Positions 53,700 through 64,000 of a DNA stretch of 64,000 bases are shown in pieces; within the stretch, counting starts at the first letter, position 1, and every line of letters starts with the position of its first letter. The position numbers and the translations under genes are program-made. Origin of the DNA: Dacryopinax spathularia (lineage: Eukaryota > Basidiomycota > Dacrymycetes > Dacrymycetales > Dacrymycetaceae); NCBI GenBank assembly GCA_037974965.1, contig JBBPFI010000003.1, positions 1,116,001-1,180,000 on the forward strand, written 5' to 3'. The notes under the pieces are model-generated. The model searched no databases. It saw only the letters and a program-made list of their open reading frames with translations, and was not told the origin of the DNA.

Positions 53700-55075
53700 T
53701 TCCAATCACTCCGTTTCTTCGCCGCAGTCCATAACCGGCCGTCCATAACCAGCCGTCCATAACCAGCCGTCCAACCCAACCGCAGTCATCTCCGCACCCT
53801 CGCCGAAACTCAGACCCCGGTCCTTTGCACGAGCGACAATATCGTCGCATGCTGTTATTGCCGCTGCTCGAAGAGTGGCGACTTGTTCAAAGCTGAGCGT
53901 TGGTCCAGGTGCGGAAGGCTGTGATCGCGTGTGTCTGGATGACGTGCTCTGCTCGTCCGACCTAGGAGCGTCCAGTAGCGAATTGGGGTTTATGGGACCA
54001 AACGCGCTTCGCAGCTTTGGATCGGTCGCTTGCGCGATGGGGATGATGCCGAGGTGTACGAGCATGGAGGGGAGGACGTTGTCGGCGAATGCGGGTGGGT
54101 GGGCTGCGGGTGGGAGAGGGATTGGGGAGGGCGAGAGTCGGGAGAAGCGGAGGGTGAGCGAGTGGATTAGGAAGAGGGCTTTCTTGAAGATGTATACAGA
54201 TGAAGCGCAGTATCACAGCACCGACGGGATTAAGGGGTAGTGAGGGGCGTGCGTTGGTTGTCTACGGTCGTCATGTCCCTCAAAGCTGGGAATGCTCGCA
54301 CTAGCTGCAGGGAGAGTAAGCGATGACGTTGATTTTGGACAACCATGAAGCTCACCCGCTACAGGAGAACGCTCGCTTCTGGCTCCTTTCCCTTTCTCTT
54401 CCCGACCTGCTCCCTTCCTTCGGCCCCTCCAGCACAAAACTTCCCAGATCCGTATACCCCTGCTCCACCAACGTCGGCCCCGTCTCATTCAACACCTCCG
54501 TGATGCGAGTTACGAGCTCGAACATCGGTCCTCCCAGTTCGCCAAGTATGACAGCAGGCAAGGAAGGATGTGGCCGTTCGGAATGTATAGATACACGAAG
54601 GAGCTCGGCGACCTTCTCTTTGCCCACGCTTTGCATCCCTCGCGCTGAGAGCAGGGAGGGAGAGCTGTCGTCCAGATAGAGGGAAAGGACAAGAGCGCGG
54701 ATGTTGTCGTATGTCCCTCGACCGGTTGCCTTATGTAGAGAGACACGGAAGGAGGCGCCGAAGTTCAGCAGAGCTAGGATGGAGAGGAGGTTGACCTAGC
54801 GGCTATGGAGGGGAAGGCGAGCGGTAGCGCGGTTCCATGTTGCTTGCTCAGTTCAGCATAGGTGAACATCAGATAGGGAGAGTCAAGTAGGCGGTCGATG
54901 TCGGTTTGCGAGGCCTAAGGAGCAACAGTGATCCTGGTGAATGCTAGCTCGTCGAGGTAGACGAGGATGGGCTCACGAGCAGCCCTGCATGCTCCGTGCA
55001 TCTCCTGCTGCTCGATCGGATCGCTTCAACATGGTCGCCATGGGGAAGAGGACATTCGATCAGATCGTTGCTCAT
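53700..55075 (-). pseudogene. QNG1: Queuosine 5'-phosphate glycosylase/salvage protein (DUF2419), frame apparently broken
   Basis: Start MSNDLIECPLPHGDHVEAIR at 55075, then SSSRRCTEHAGLL spliced to QTDIDRLLDSPYLMFTYAEL and LPLAFPSIAA. The next conserved block, VNLLSILALLNFGASFRVSL with HKATGRGTYDNIRALVLSLY, is one base out of frame at about 54794-54799 with no intron able to explain it. Further on are ELGGPMFELVTRITEVL, LVRAFPALRDM, then KALFLIHSLTLRF and FADNVLPSMLVHLGII, all typical of DUF2419/Qng1. The C-terminal end lies in a 14-bp tandem repeat (53731-53772). The family releases queuine from queuosine phosphate. One base lost, or a sequence error, would explain the break. Confidence 0.75.
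53731..53772. repeat. Three tandem 14-bp units
   Basis: ATAACCGGCCGTCC followed by two ATAACCAGCCGTCC units, at the 3' end of the queuosine-salvage gene. The unit length is not a multiple of three, so copy-number change alters the reading frame of the C-terminus. Confidence 0.85.
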
Positions 55076-55599
55076 GTTCCAGACAGGATGACTGTCTCGT
55101 AGAAGTTGAAGCTCGAAAGGCTACGATCACCGGGATGTGTCGAGAGAGGGTGAGACGCCACGGGGACACATAATATCACGTCTCCGAGTCGCGTAACGCG
55201 AATTGCCCCTTACGGTGGCGATGCGCGTCGTTGTCAAGACGGGGAGCGAATAGCACCCCGCCTCCGCTCTTACTCGCCTGCTCGACTTATGCTCTGATCG
55301 AGTTCTGCGCCTAATCAACTGCTTCGCGTCCGTGGTCGAGCGGCTGCAGGGCTGCCATAGGGGAACGGGGGAGCCATCTACCTCTCCCAGTGGCGAACGG
55401 TACGGGTGTGGGTGCGCTTGGTCCGGCTGCAAGCATACGGGAGGGCCTGCCGGAGGAGTATGGAGATGCCCAGCTGCATAAGACGAGGAGTCGGGGTCCC
55501 ACATGATCTATATCTCGTGAGTACCCCTCACAGACTGAAATATCGGGTAACTGAGCTGACGTGAGGTCATAGGTATACCTGTCAGCTCAGTCGGTACGT
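55076..55599. other. Divergent intergenic region, possible 5' exons
   Basis: Probably the promoter of the queuosine-salvage gene on one side and the promoter plus unlocated first exons of the next plus-strand gene on the other. A frame near 55383-55503 (VANGTGVGALGPAASIREGL) looks coding but could not be joined with confidence. Confidence 0.3.
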
Positions 55600-56355
55600 G
55601 GCGCTTTGGGTCAAGCTCAGTCCAGGCGGATATTGACCTACTACAGGACATGCTCGTGCACTGGCAGAAGACGGTGGCCTTGCCGCAAGCACATCCACAG
55701 CACGCCCTCCCTCCTCTCTCGGTCCCCTTCCATCACCATCCATCAACGGCGGTCTTTCAGAGCCGCTCACACCTGCTTCCCTCTCCGGCAACCCTCAACT
55801 CTCCCCCTCTCCGAGCCCTCCTAACTCGTCGGCGTTCAAGTCCTCTCTAAGAAAAGCGAGCGGAGCGGGAGGGACGACGAAGGTACTTGCTCAGCTGCAG
55901 GCGGGAGTGAGCAATGCGAGGAATGCTCTGAAGAATACGAAGAACCAGCTGCGAACCAGCCAGAGACAGGTCGCTCAGGTCTGTCTCCCCCGCTTGAAGC
56001 CCCGCCGTAGCCGCGCCCTCGCTAGCTCCCAGCCCGGCCCTCACTGGTCTTTCTAGCTCACCAGGCCTCGCTGGCCCGTCAGTCTCCGCCAGCTCTTTAC
56101 CCACCCGAGCTTCCAGCAGCATCCGCCGGTATAGGAGCGCCACCCTCTCCCTCGCCCCTTCTCCTTCTTCTTTCCCTGCCTCTCTAACCCTCACCCCGTC
56201 CTCAACCCTCGTCGAGCACACGCACACAACTCCGGCTCCCTCCGTACTCGGCCTTCCATCGCCCAGCGTCTCCGAGCCCCCCTGTCCCTCGCTTCCCTCT
56301 CCTCTTTCCTCCCCTCATCACTCTCCGCTCGCCGTTGGGCAGCCGCTCACCTCCT

Positions 56356-56390
<35 letters not shown>

Positions 56391-57675
56391 ATTCGACGGG
56401 GACGACCTCTCTCCCTCCTCTTCCTCCTCCCGCTCGCCAGACGCACTACGGACCAGTCCCGGTGAACGCGGACAGCACTGGGAAGACGTCGCCTCCGACG
56501 TCCGGAGGTGGGCGGCCTCTCTATCCAAAGTTGCGCGAGACCTGCATGTGGAGGCTGAAGACGCCACGCGGAAAATGGAAGATAGAGCTCGGATGCCTAT
56601 CAGTCCTCTTCCCGCTTCTAACTTCTCTCCGAACCACGGTCAATCATGCAGACAAGCAGAAGGACTGGCCTCGCCCCTCCCGCCTTCGACCCACACTGTG
56701 TGGAAGTGCTGCCTTTCGGTCATCCTGAAGGACCTGAAAGGTTCGCACCGTCCCCTACGCCCGAGCGTAGGTTTCTGAACCGGACGACGAGCTCGATAGC
56801 TGGGATCGAGGAGACGCGCGCTCTCCTGAGCGGGAGCACGCATGTGCTGAGGGAGTGAAGTCTTTTGCTTTCTACCGGAGAGGCTGGCCACGACGACGAG
56901 TCCCGAGGGACAGAGCACGATGTAGTGAATGAAGGGCACGAGGTCGACCCTTTGGTGGTGGACGACTCGATCCGGCCTGTGCTTCCTGCCGTCGTGCGGG
57001 AGTATGAGCGTGGTCGGGCCGACTTGGTTGCTGTCCTTCGCAAGCTGTCTCGTGAAGGCGACGCCGGGGTAGGAGAAGGAGAGAACGAAGCTGAGGAAGT
57101 ACCGACTTTGTTGATGGATCTGTTCTCCGCTTCTGGCAGCGAAGAGCACGCTTGCCCCTCCCACTTCCCACTTAGGATCCTCGAGTCCGTCCTTGCTCGC
57201 TCTCACCGGCTTCCACAGGCTCTCGACCCGGACTCCCATTTTCTCCCTGAAGACGCCCTGGAGCAATTCGACTTCGCCCGCCCGGGCATCCAGCAGGTAT
57301 CGAGGACACGGGGACGATCGGTGCGTGGCAGAGGGAGAAAAGCAAGCTTACGCGGGAAGAACGGATTGCTCGCGCTGGTGCAGAGAGGAAAGCGCGGAAG
57401 CTGGGAGATACGGCTGGATCACCATCCCTTCCGCCGACTAGTACGGCGCTTGCTTCTCTCGCGGGCTCGAGGCCTACTTCGCCGGGGGTTAGGAGACCTG
57501 GCCTGGCGGGCTGGGTGCCTTCTGGCGAAGTTGTTCAAGAGCTGAAAGACGTTATTCAGCGTGTCGGGCAGAGGAGGCTAGCGCTCGTCGAGAGCCAGCG
57601 GGCTTCGCATTCTCCTTCGCAAACGGGCCCTCAACCTTTTATCTGGAGGGTCGGAAGGCTCTCGAGGGACGGTTG
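55600..57675 (+). CDS. Unassigned coiled-coil, Pro/Ser-rich protein (5' end not defined)
   Basis: Coding segments in order: LAEDGGLAASTSTARPPSS and SSLRKASGAGGTTKVLAQLQ with ALKNTKNQLRTSQRQVAQ (to 55978); a Ser/Pro block with LTGLSSSPGLAGPSVSASS up to the C run at 56357-56389; then RGQHWEDVASDVRRWAASLS and KVARDLHVEAEDATRKMEDR; then SSIAGIEETRALLSGSTHVL; then DDSIRPVLPAVVREYERGRA with DLVAVLRKLSREGD; and finally REKSKLTREERIARAGAERK and SGEVVQELKDVIQRVGQRRL, stop near 57675. The last intron is about 40 bp near 57298-57336. The open frames on the two sides of the C run are not the same. No family recognised; a cytoskeletal or trafficking adaptor would fit the composition but is not shown. Confidence 0.5.
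56357..56389. repeat. Homopolymer run of 33 C
   Basis: An uninterrupted C tract inside the coiled-coil gene, encoding poly-Pro. As counted here it does not keep the upstream Ser/Pro frame joined to the downstream GQHWEDVASDV frame. Confidence 0.9.
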
Positions 57676-58480
57676 AGGCGAAGGCCTTGCCTGGGGAGGA
57701 ACTGCGCCTGTCACACCGCCCTTCTCTCCTCAAACATCGATGCTGATTCTGGAGACCGCAGATGAATGAGGAAGGATGACCTGGTGCGTACTTACGCGGT
57801 ACTCTCTGGAGTGCTTGTTTCGGTTAACTGCGTACATGCAGGTTTTCTCATTGTTCTATGTGTTTCCTTTTGGTGCGGTTTCTGTGCGATACCCTTTCTC
57901 GCTCCTCTGGGCTTTCCTTGTGCATTCCGGTGGATGCTCTGTATCCTTATTGCGTCTCCATTTCGTATTCTTTCCCTCTCCTTCTACACCTCTGTCGGGC
58001 TCGTTCGCCCCGCTTTCTCATCTCGCGGCGCATCATCCACGGATCGCGACGACACGTCATGTCCCTGCACGAAAACCGGTTTCGCATCCATTATGCAACC
58101 GGATCCTGACTCGCCTTTCCTCTTTACTGTACTGTCACGCTAGCGCTAATCTCGGAAGGTGATACATTATTACAGCGCGCTTACCTCTGACTGTAATACA
58201 TGAGTTTTCTTGGCATGGCGGGCGTGTTAAGGAGCACACCATTCGGACCAAACTTCACAACATCAACATTAGACATGCATCATACTGATGAATGGAATAC
58301 CATCAAGCTACGTCAAAACGCGGCGGGAACGAAAAGGTGGCCCGCGTGAAGATCATCCGTATGCCTGCCCGTATTCAAGGTGGAAGGGGAAGTCGGTGGA
58401 TAGGGAGCCGAGTGCGTGTATCCAGGCCATGTACTGGAAGAATGATCGCGTAGAACCAGGAGAACCAGTCGCTTTCAGTT
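57676..58480. other. Intergenic stretch, no gene seen
   Basis: Pyrimidine-rich sequence fitting a 3' UTR. From about 58390 it resembles the sequence left of element 1 (about 2850 onward), indicating repeat-associated DNA outside the conserved core. Confidence 0.35.
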
Positions 58481-58593
58481 TGTTAAACTAGCGTTGTAAT
58501 GAAAATCGGAATGATAGTGTATTGCGTCTTATCGTTATCTGCGTGCTTCCTCAGAAGACTCGATGGACTCATCCTATCACGACATAAAATATC

Positions 58594-58969
58594 AAAACTT
58601 GAGGTGGTGGTGTGTTGTTGTGTTGTGTTGCTTTTGCTTGCTGTGTGGTGTGGTGTGTTTGTAGTTGTTTTGTGTGGGTGTTTTTTGGGGTGCCTTTTGG
58701 GTGTGGCCGCTTTTGCGGCTTGCTTTCCTTTTCCAGTTCGCTACATGCCTTCCGAAGCGAGCTGGTGGGCCCGAAGGCCGACCAGCTCCCTTCGGACTGT
58801 ATCCATTACCCGTTGGTTAGTAAGCATCCACGCGTCATCTATACTAGGGCGGATCCGGCCGCCTTGCCTTGGAAATGCGACGGTTCGATACCGCGGGATT
58901 CGAACTCGGGGCTGGTCCGCCAAACCCTTTTCACAGGGCAGCGTTTTAACCAGTTGTACCAGCGAGCCG
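58594..58969 (-). ncRNA. tRNA-like Pol III cassette, element 3 left arm
   Basis: Minus strand: A-box-like TGGTACAACTGG, B-box-like GTTCGAATCCC, UUCG hairpin near 58752-58797, CA-rich tract, TTTT at 58594-58597. Confidence 0.5.
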
Positions 58970-60472
58970 AATCCAAAGTGCACCGCGCAATTAGCCAATA
59001 TACCCTCTCACCGCGCCTCATCCAAATCGTCGTCCAATATTTGCGTCCCTCATCCGCCCTCCGTCCTCACTACTGCCTCATCATGTACCATCCGCCTCAT
59101 ATATCCAACTCGTTGTCTACAGTCCATCTCTACCTCACGTTCTGACGACCACGCCTGCACGTCTCGGAATGTTCGCAAACTGAGACAAGCCCGTCTCATC
59201 CACGAGCACGACGGCTATATGCGCATATTCCTCCGCTCTGGCGACGTGTCTTACCCCCCGTCTCGTTCTAGCACTTAGACGCCGACCCGTAACAGCGGAT
59301 GGCATGACTGGGATCACCATCGTTTCGACCTGTTCGAGGATTGTATATTCTTAGTAGGCGAGGGTGACGGGGGACTGTCAGTGGATAGAGATGACGTGGT
59401 TCTCCGAAGTAGTTGAGTCAATCCAGGTGCGCACGTCGAGCTTCTGCAACTCAAGTCTAGGCTAATGGTATATTTGTAGCGCGTAACCCACATTCTTTCA
59501 GTGTAGATACTGCACAACAAAGCCCAAATTTCAGAATCGGTTCATGTCAATGGGAGCCTCTGCGAAACCAGGGCAGGTCGACGCAACGTGTGTCCCTAGC
59601 AGGCCTTCATGCGGACAGCCAAGCTTCCCCCTCTCGCAGCTCCAACAATTCTCTTCCCATGCCTCTTACCCAGCGCCAGCCCCTCTGCCTCTTGTCTCTC
59701 CTGTGTACCACCTCTCGGATGCCCAAGTACTCCTCTCACGAAAAGGCTCAGCCTTCGACACCTTACTCTAGCAACGTTAACGCCGAAGCTTTAACAGCCC
59801 ACCTCCAAAAGGGGCATCCCGAAGTGCGATGAGCTCAGTTTGCGAGGGGTTGCTTAGCGCCAACGACCGAGACCGGTTTTCTCATGGGGAGCTATACGAG
59901 AGCGTGCGGGAGTTATACTGGGCTTGAGAAGTTCAGAGGAGGCAAACTATCAAAGGACCTTGTCCGCCGCCTTTCAGGGCAGATCCAGACCGTTTGGTAG
60001 CGGTGGTCGGCGCTGTGGGTGAAGATGTCGGCTGTAGTAGTTCAGTTCTGGAGACGGGTTCGTACGCAAGAGACTGTGTTCCTTGGACCACAGTTGCATT
60101 TGGCGACATCTGGGACAGAGCGTGCACTACCTTGAGACTGTAAATTCGGGCATCGTTTCTCTGCCCTGAGCCGGTTGTCCGCCAAATAAAGAGACGATAG
60201 GGCCATTCACGTTGAGGAATGTGATACGTGTGCCGTACTCGTCGACGAGGGAGATTGTCTCAGTTTGCGAACATTCCGAGACTGCAGGCGTTGTCATCAG
60301 AACGTGAAATAGAGATGGTCTGTAGGCGACGAGTTGACTATATGAGGCGGATGGTACATGATGAGGCAGTAGTGAGGACGGAGGGCGGATGAGGGACGCA
60401 AATATTGGACGACGATTTGGATGAGGCGCGGTGAGAGGGTATATTGGCTAATTGCGCGGTGCACTTTGGATT

Positions 60473-60841
60473 CGGCTCGCTGGTACAACTGGTTAAAACG
60501 CTGCCCTGTGAAAAGGGTTTGGCGGACCAGCCCCGAGTTCGAATCCCGCGGTATCGAACCGTCGCATTTCCAAGGCAAGGCGGCCGGATCCGCCCTAGTA
60601 TAGATGACGCGTGGATGCTTACTAACCAACGGGTAATGGATACAGTCCGAAGGGAGCTGGTCGGCCTTCGGGCCCACCAGCTCGCTTCGGAAGGCATGTA
60701 GCGAAATGGAAATCCAGCCGCAAAAGCGGCACCCCAAAAAAGCAACACCAAAAACAACAAAACAAACAACACCCTCACAAACCAACTACGAAAACACAAC
60801 ACAACACAACACAACACAACAACCCCACCACCTCAAGTTTT
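60473..60841 (+). ncRNA. tRNA-like Pol III cassette, element 3 right arm
   Basis: A-box-like TGGTACAACTGG, B-box-like GTTCGAATCCC, UUCG hairpin near 60643-60690, a tract of repeated ACAAC units, TTTT at 60838-60841. Confidence 0.5.
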
Positions 60842-60845
60842 GCAA

Positions 60846-61312
60846 CGCTCTCTGGGTCTATTTTACACGTTGTTGTCTTCTCCGATAAGTGCTTAGGTTG
60901 CGGGCTGACGAATAGCATGCGATTGACAACCTACGACTCAACTACGCTATTTCAAGTCGCCCGGGCTTTATCCAAGCGTTCGCACTAGAACCAGACCCGT
61001 TGCCTGTCTGTTGCTATCTTCTGCCGGGCAAGTCAGCACCTATCGAATCGGACTGCTTGTCTTCGCTCTCTAGCGCGTGGAATCATTTGGCGTACTTTGA
61101 CCTTGTTCCCCAGGCGTCCAGGCTATTCCTTCGAGTGGAGTCCACGAGTGCGACGACAGTCGCTTTGCATTCGTTTGCTATCTAAATTACGGTACACATG
61201 AATCAATATCGTCTCCTTCATATCTGGTCCAAATTATGAAGCGCTCGCAATCAGGAAGCTGCCGAAATACTCCTCCAACGTCCCCCTCGTCATGTCCTTC
61301 AACGAGCACAAT
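60846..61312 (-). pseudogene. Relic of monooxygenase 3' end and flank
   Basis: Minus-strand sequence near 61230-61312 still matches the last codons and 3' flank of monooxygenase copy 3 (the part coding LEEYFGNFLIASA and the preceding residues). The flank out to element 3 is recognisable but much more diverged than the copy inside element 2, so it is an older duplication. Nothing upstream of this fragment is retained. Confidence 0.7.
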
Positions 61313-64000
61313 GACTTTAGACCGACCTTATCGGCTGAAAGGATGAAATCAAAGTCTTCGCACGGCCCCCTGCTGGTTGTCTGGCTCGCCGTGCATATCT
61401 ATTGCACGCACGGTATCCAGATACCACCATCTGATTGCACCTGCCGGGATCTCGATGTTGCCCAGATGGCCATAGATATTAATATTCCAAACGAGATTGT
61501 CAACCGTAGCAATGATCTTCGCAACGCAGTAGCCTGCCATGGCCAATCCTGATGTCGAGAAGATTGTTTCCAGCGAGAATCGAGGACGAATTTTCGCACA
61601 TGATGATCCCCACAAACCGGAATGTGTCGCAGCTTGTGACTCTTGCCGGTCTTCCACCGTAGATGCGACCATTGACCTTGCCTGGTGGAGTAGAGAGAAA
61701 CATGGGAGCAAAGCACAAGGGGAGCACTATGGCTGGGAAGCGGATGACAAGAGATAGGTATATTGTCGGCCGACAGCGGCGGCACATACTGTATTGTGAG
61801 AACGTGGGACACGACCTATTCCCCCATGGAAGCAGAACTCATCCTGAACTTCAGAGCAGTTACCATGGTCCAACTGGAAGACGCATTGTTGGGCGCGTAT
61901 AGCCAGATGATCGCCATCATCGGGAAGGAAACGCAGTAGGAGCCGGAACATTTCGTTCGAGTCATGAGGAGGTCGAAGCCGGACATGCAAGGACCAGCGT
62001 GCTCCACTTTTCCCAGTTCAGCGCGATTGAAATCAGTGGGCGAGCGCCGAGCAGCATATGGTCGTACCCAGGTTCAGGCAGATAGCAAGCAGGTATGGCA
62101 TGTCTCTGTAACGATGCAGAGCTTCCAAAGATCGAACCGCTAGACACAATGCCATCAGAACAGCCGACACCAGATGGTGAAGCAGATCCAATGCCCAAGC
62201 CCAAGCCTCAGACGATGCCAATAGCAGAGGAGGAAAGAGAAGCGCAAGCCGAGCAGCTACCAAAAGCGTCCAGAAGCCCCCCAGAAGGAAGCGCAGAAGC
62301 TCAGGGTTTCTCTGTCAGATACGCCAGCAAACACGACAAAGGGCAGTCAAATAGCCTAAACCGGTCCGATCCGCCGGGTCGGGTTTTGCCTTTTTGGGTT
62401 TTGAGTTCGCAGAACCCGTCTTCCTTCCTGCCGCTGGCACGGGACGAGCCAAACCAGCGGAAAGTTCGGGCTCCGCTGGGAGCGGCCTGTGGCGTGTACT
62501 GGTAAGTAACGGCTTATCAGCGGTGCCGTGTGTTGAGTTTCGGCGATTGTTTCCCGTTTTCGGTGCTTTGGAGCATGGTGTTGCTGGAGGTGGGTGGAGG
62601 CAACGTGTCCCCACGCGGTCGTTGATAGGAGTTTGATGGGAGTCACCTCCGCACGGCGCGGTGCATAGCAGGTCAGAGGACGCGCGTCTCGGAGACTTGT
62701 CACTCCTGCCGGCGCTTAGGAAAGGAGAGTAGACTCGAGAAGAAGCAAGACAAAGGAGTCTCGGCCGTGCATTCCCCTTCGGCTCAGGGTTGAGCTCCGC
62801 TGGTCTCCGCTGTCCATCCGACCGAGCGGGAAAGGCGATCGAGGAACCGGGCCGGATCCGGATTTAGCAAGTTAGGTGCTGGAGATAGCAGCGTTGGTCC
62901 AGCGGAGAGGGAGGGATGATACGGTTCGCGCTCGTGCGGTGGTACGATTGATGGTGGTGGGCGGAGGGGTCTGGCCGCGGTTTGTGCTGTCGCTGTCGTC
63001 CAAGAGTTGCCGAACGGAACATGCTCGCTGATGAGCTAAGGTGATCCGGCCGGCCGCCGGCTCGGCCGACGATGATCCACGCAGTTGGGAGGGATAGGCA
63101 AATCGACAATCACCGCACCATCCCCCCGACCGAGGGGTAATAGTCCAATCACCGCGGTATCCCGCAACACACGACAGATCGACCCCGAACCATATATGGC
63201 AGCATGACGGCTGTTGTCCCGAGCCGCCGGGAGACGAGCCGGTAAAGGAGGGATCGGGATTGGGATTAACTTGCTCCCGCGGGAATAGGGTTACAGGGGT
63301 TATGATGGGGTTTATGCTTCTGCCCCGTGGGGTAACTTTAGTCTCGGTGCGGCTGTTCCAGTGTGAGTATTGTTGGACGAAAACGTGGTTTGCGCGAGGT
63401 TGGTGGCTGTGGGGTGTGATGCGCGAAGACAAGACAGGGGCTGCGAGATCTGCGTTTAGGAAGCAGTGTTTGTCCTCGGCGTGCTGAGGTATTGATGAGA
63501 CGCCTAGGACGCATTAGGCACTCCTGTCCACCGTCTTTCTTCCTCGAGCTGTCCGGCAGAACTTTCGGATTGATTTCCTCAGAACTTGTGCACGAGAACC
63601 CCGTGGGGGACAAACAGCTCGAACAAGGGAGAACGAGGCCGTGCCTGACGGTTGCCTAGTGACGGACTCGGTCGCGAGGCGGAAAGCGCACAATAGGCGC
63701 ACTGAGGCTGCGGGGCGCAGGGGTGGATCATGATCATCGACAGACGGGGAAGTAACGGGGACGGTCCGATAGGCCGGTTTTGACGAAGCTCGAGGAGAAG
63801 GTTTGGGGTTTGATGCCTGTCTCGCAGAAGGGGTTGACTTGCTCCCACGGCGTGGGTTTGCAGGGGTTCTGTATTGAGGCCCCAAACACTCGGGCTGCTG
63901 TCGTTGGGGAACTGAAAGGGGCGAACCAGCCAACTCGGAGCTGTAGTTGGTCACGCGAGTAACCAGCAGGGCTGAAGGTTGTGGAGGAGGAATGAGGCTG
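61313..64000. other. Region without a recognised gene
   Basis: Several minus-strand frames overlap between 61349 and 62263, including hydrophobic stretches (LALLFPPLLLAS; FPMMAIIWLYAP) that could be exons of a multi-pass membrane protein, but no consistent gene model was found. From about 62340 the sequence turns GC-rich with short frames only. Two loosely similar G-rich segments (near 63240-63320 and 63800-63880, sharing ACTTGCTCCC and CAGGGGTT) may be old repeats. Confidence 0.3.

Larger units (their letters stand above)
58594..60841. mobile_element. Repeat element 3 with long inverted arms
   Basis: The cleanest copy at 2.25 kb. Ends AAAACTTGAGG at 58594 and its inverse at 60841. Inverted arms are about 58594-59240 and 60240-60841; the unique centre is about 1 kb. 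Inverted relative to element 2: its right part matches element 2 left, its left part matches element 2 right. The right end abuts a relic of the monooxygenase 3' flank at the same GTCGC/GCAAC junction seen at 48305. No protein-coding capacity recognised. Confidence 0.75.

Noticed and set aside
57766-58162. Hydrophobic plus-strand frames of about 125 aa
   Set aside because: Two overlapping frames from T/C-rich DNA downstream of a stop codon; the apparent TM helices are a composition effect.
63514-63954. 146-aa minus-strand frame near the window end
   Set aside because: Arg/Pro/Ser-rich, in GC-rich DNA with open frames on several strands; no motif and no splice pattern.

Overview
This window looks like a gene-dense euchromatic segment of a basidiomycete (Agaricomycotina-type) nuclear genome. 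Almost every gene is cut by short GT-AG introns of about 40-60 bp. The gene content is fungal: Trm82, Gid9/Fyv10, Nup53, a PACT-domain spindle-pole scaffold, cardiolipin synthase, a polyporopepsin-like aspartic protease, phenol-hydroxylase-like flavoproteins and HGD-type protein kinases. No bacterial, organellar, rRNA or CRISPR features were seen, and no LTR element was recognised. Gene models were assembled by eye from open frames and splice sites, so exon edges are approximate.

Layout. 0.1-1.9 kb: TRM82 (minus). 3.0-5.4 kb: repeat element 1. 6.7-13.1 kb: two tandem paralogous protein kinases with long Pro/Gln-rich tails. 14.0-16.0 kb: single-pass membrane protein with a Ser/Thr-rich ectodomain. 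17.1-23.1 kb: two tandem FAD monooxygenases. 23.2-24.2 kb: KDEL-ending protein disulfide isomerase. 24.4-25.8 kb: aspartic protease. 27.2-27.7 kb: small mitochondrial protein. 28.1-29.3 kb: cardiolipin synthase. 29.5-33.6 kb: pericentrin-like scaffold. 34.5-36.2 kb: unassigned protein. 37.3-38.7 kb: NUP53. 39.1-40.5 kb: unassigned gene and a DUF836 glutaredoxin-like gene. 40.6-41.0 kb: MITE. 41.3-42.5 kb: nitronate monooxygenase. 42.6-44.0 kb: GID9. 44.5-45.1 kb: POLD4/Cdm1. 45.7-48.0 kb: third FAD monooxygenase. 48.3-53.5 kb: repeat element 2, which contains a truncated inverted copy of that monooxygenase and a nested MITE. 53.7-55.1 kb: queuosine-salvage (DUF2419) gene with an apparent frameshift. 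55.6-57.7 kb: unassigned coiled-coil gene with a 33-nt C run. 58.6-60.8 kb: repeat element 3, followed by an old relic of the monooxygenase 3' end. 61.3-64.0 kb: no gene recognised.

The most unusual structure is a repeat family of about 2.3 kb present three times. Each copy has two long inverted arms of about 650-750 bp. Each arm carries, reading outward, a tRNA-like RNA polymerase III promoter (A and B boxes), a GC hairpin, a long hairpin capped by a C(UUCG)G tetraloop, a CA-rich tract and a TTTT at the end of the conserved arm. I do not recognise this arrangement. Two copies abut 3' flanks of the same monooxygenase family at the same junction, and a truncated copy of that gene lies inside element 2, so the repeat and the gene family have been rearranged together.
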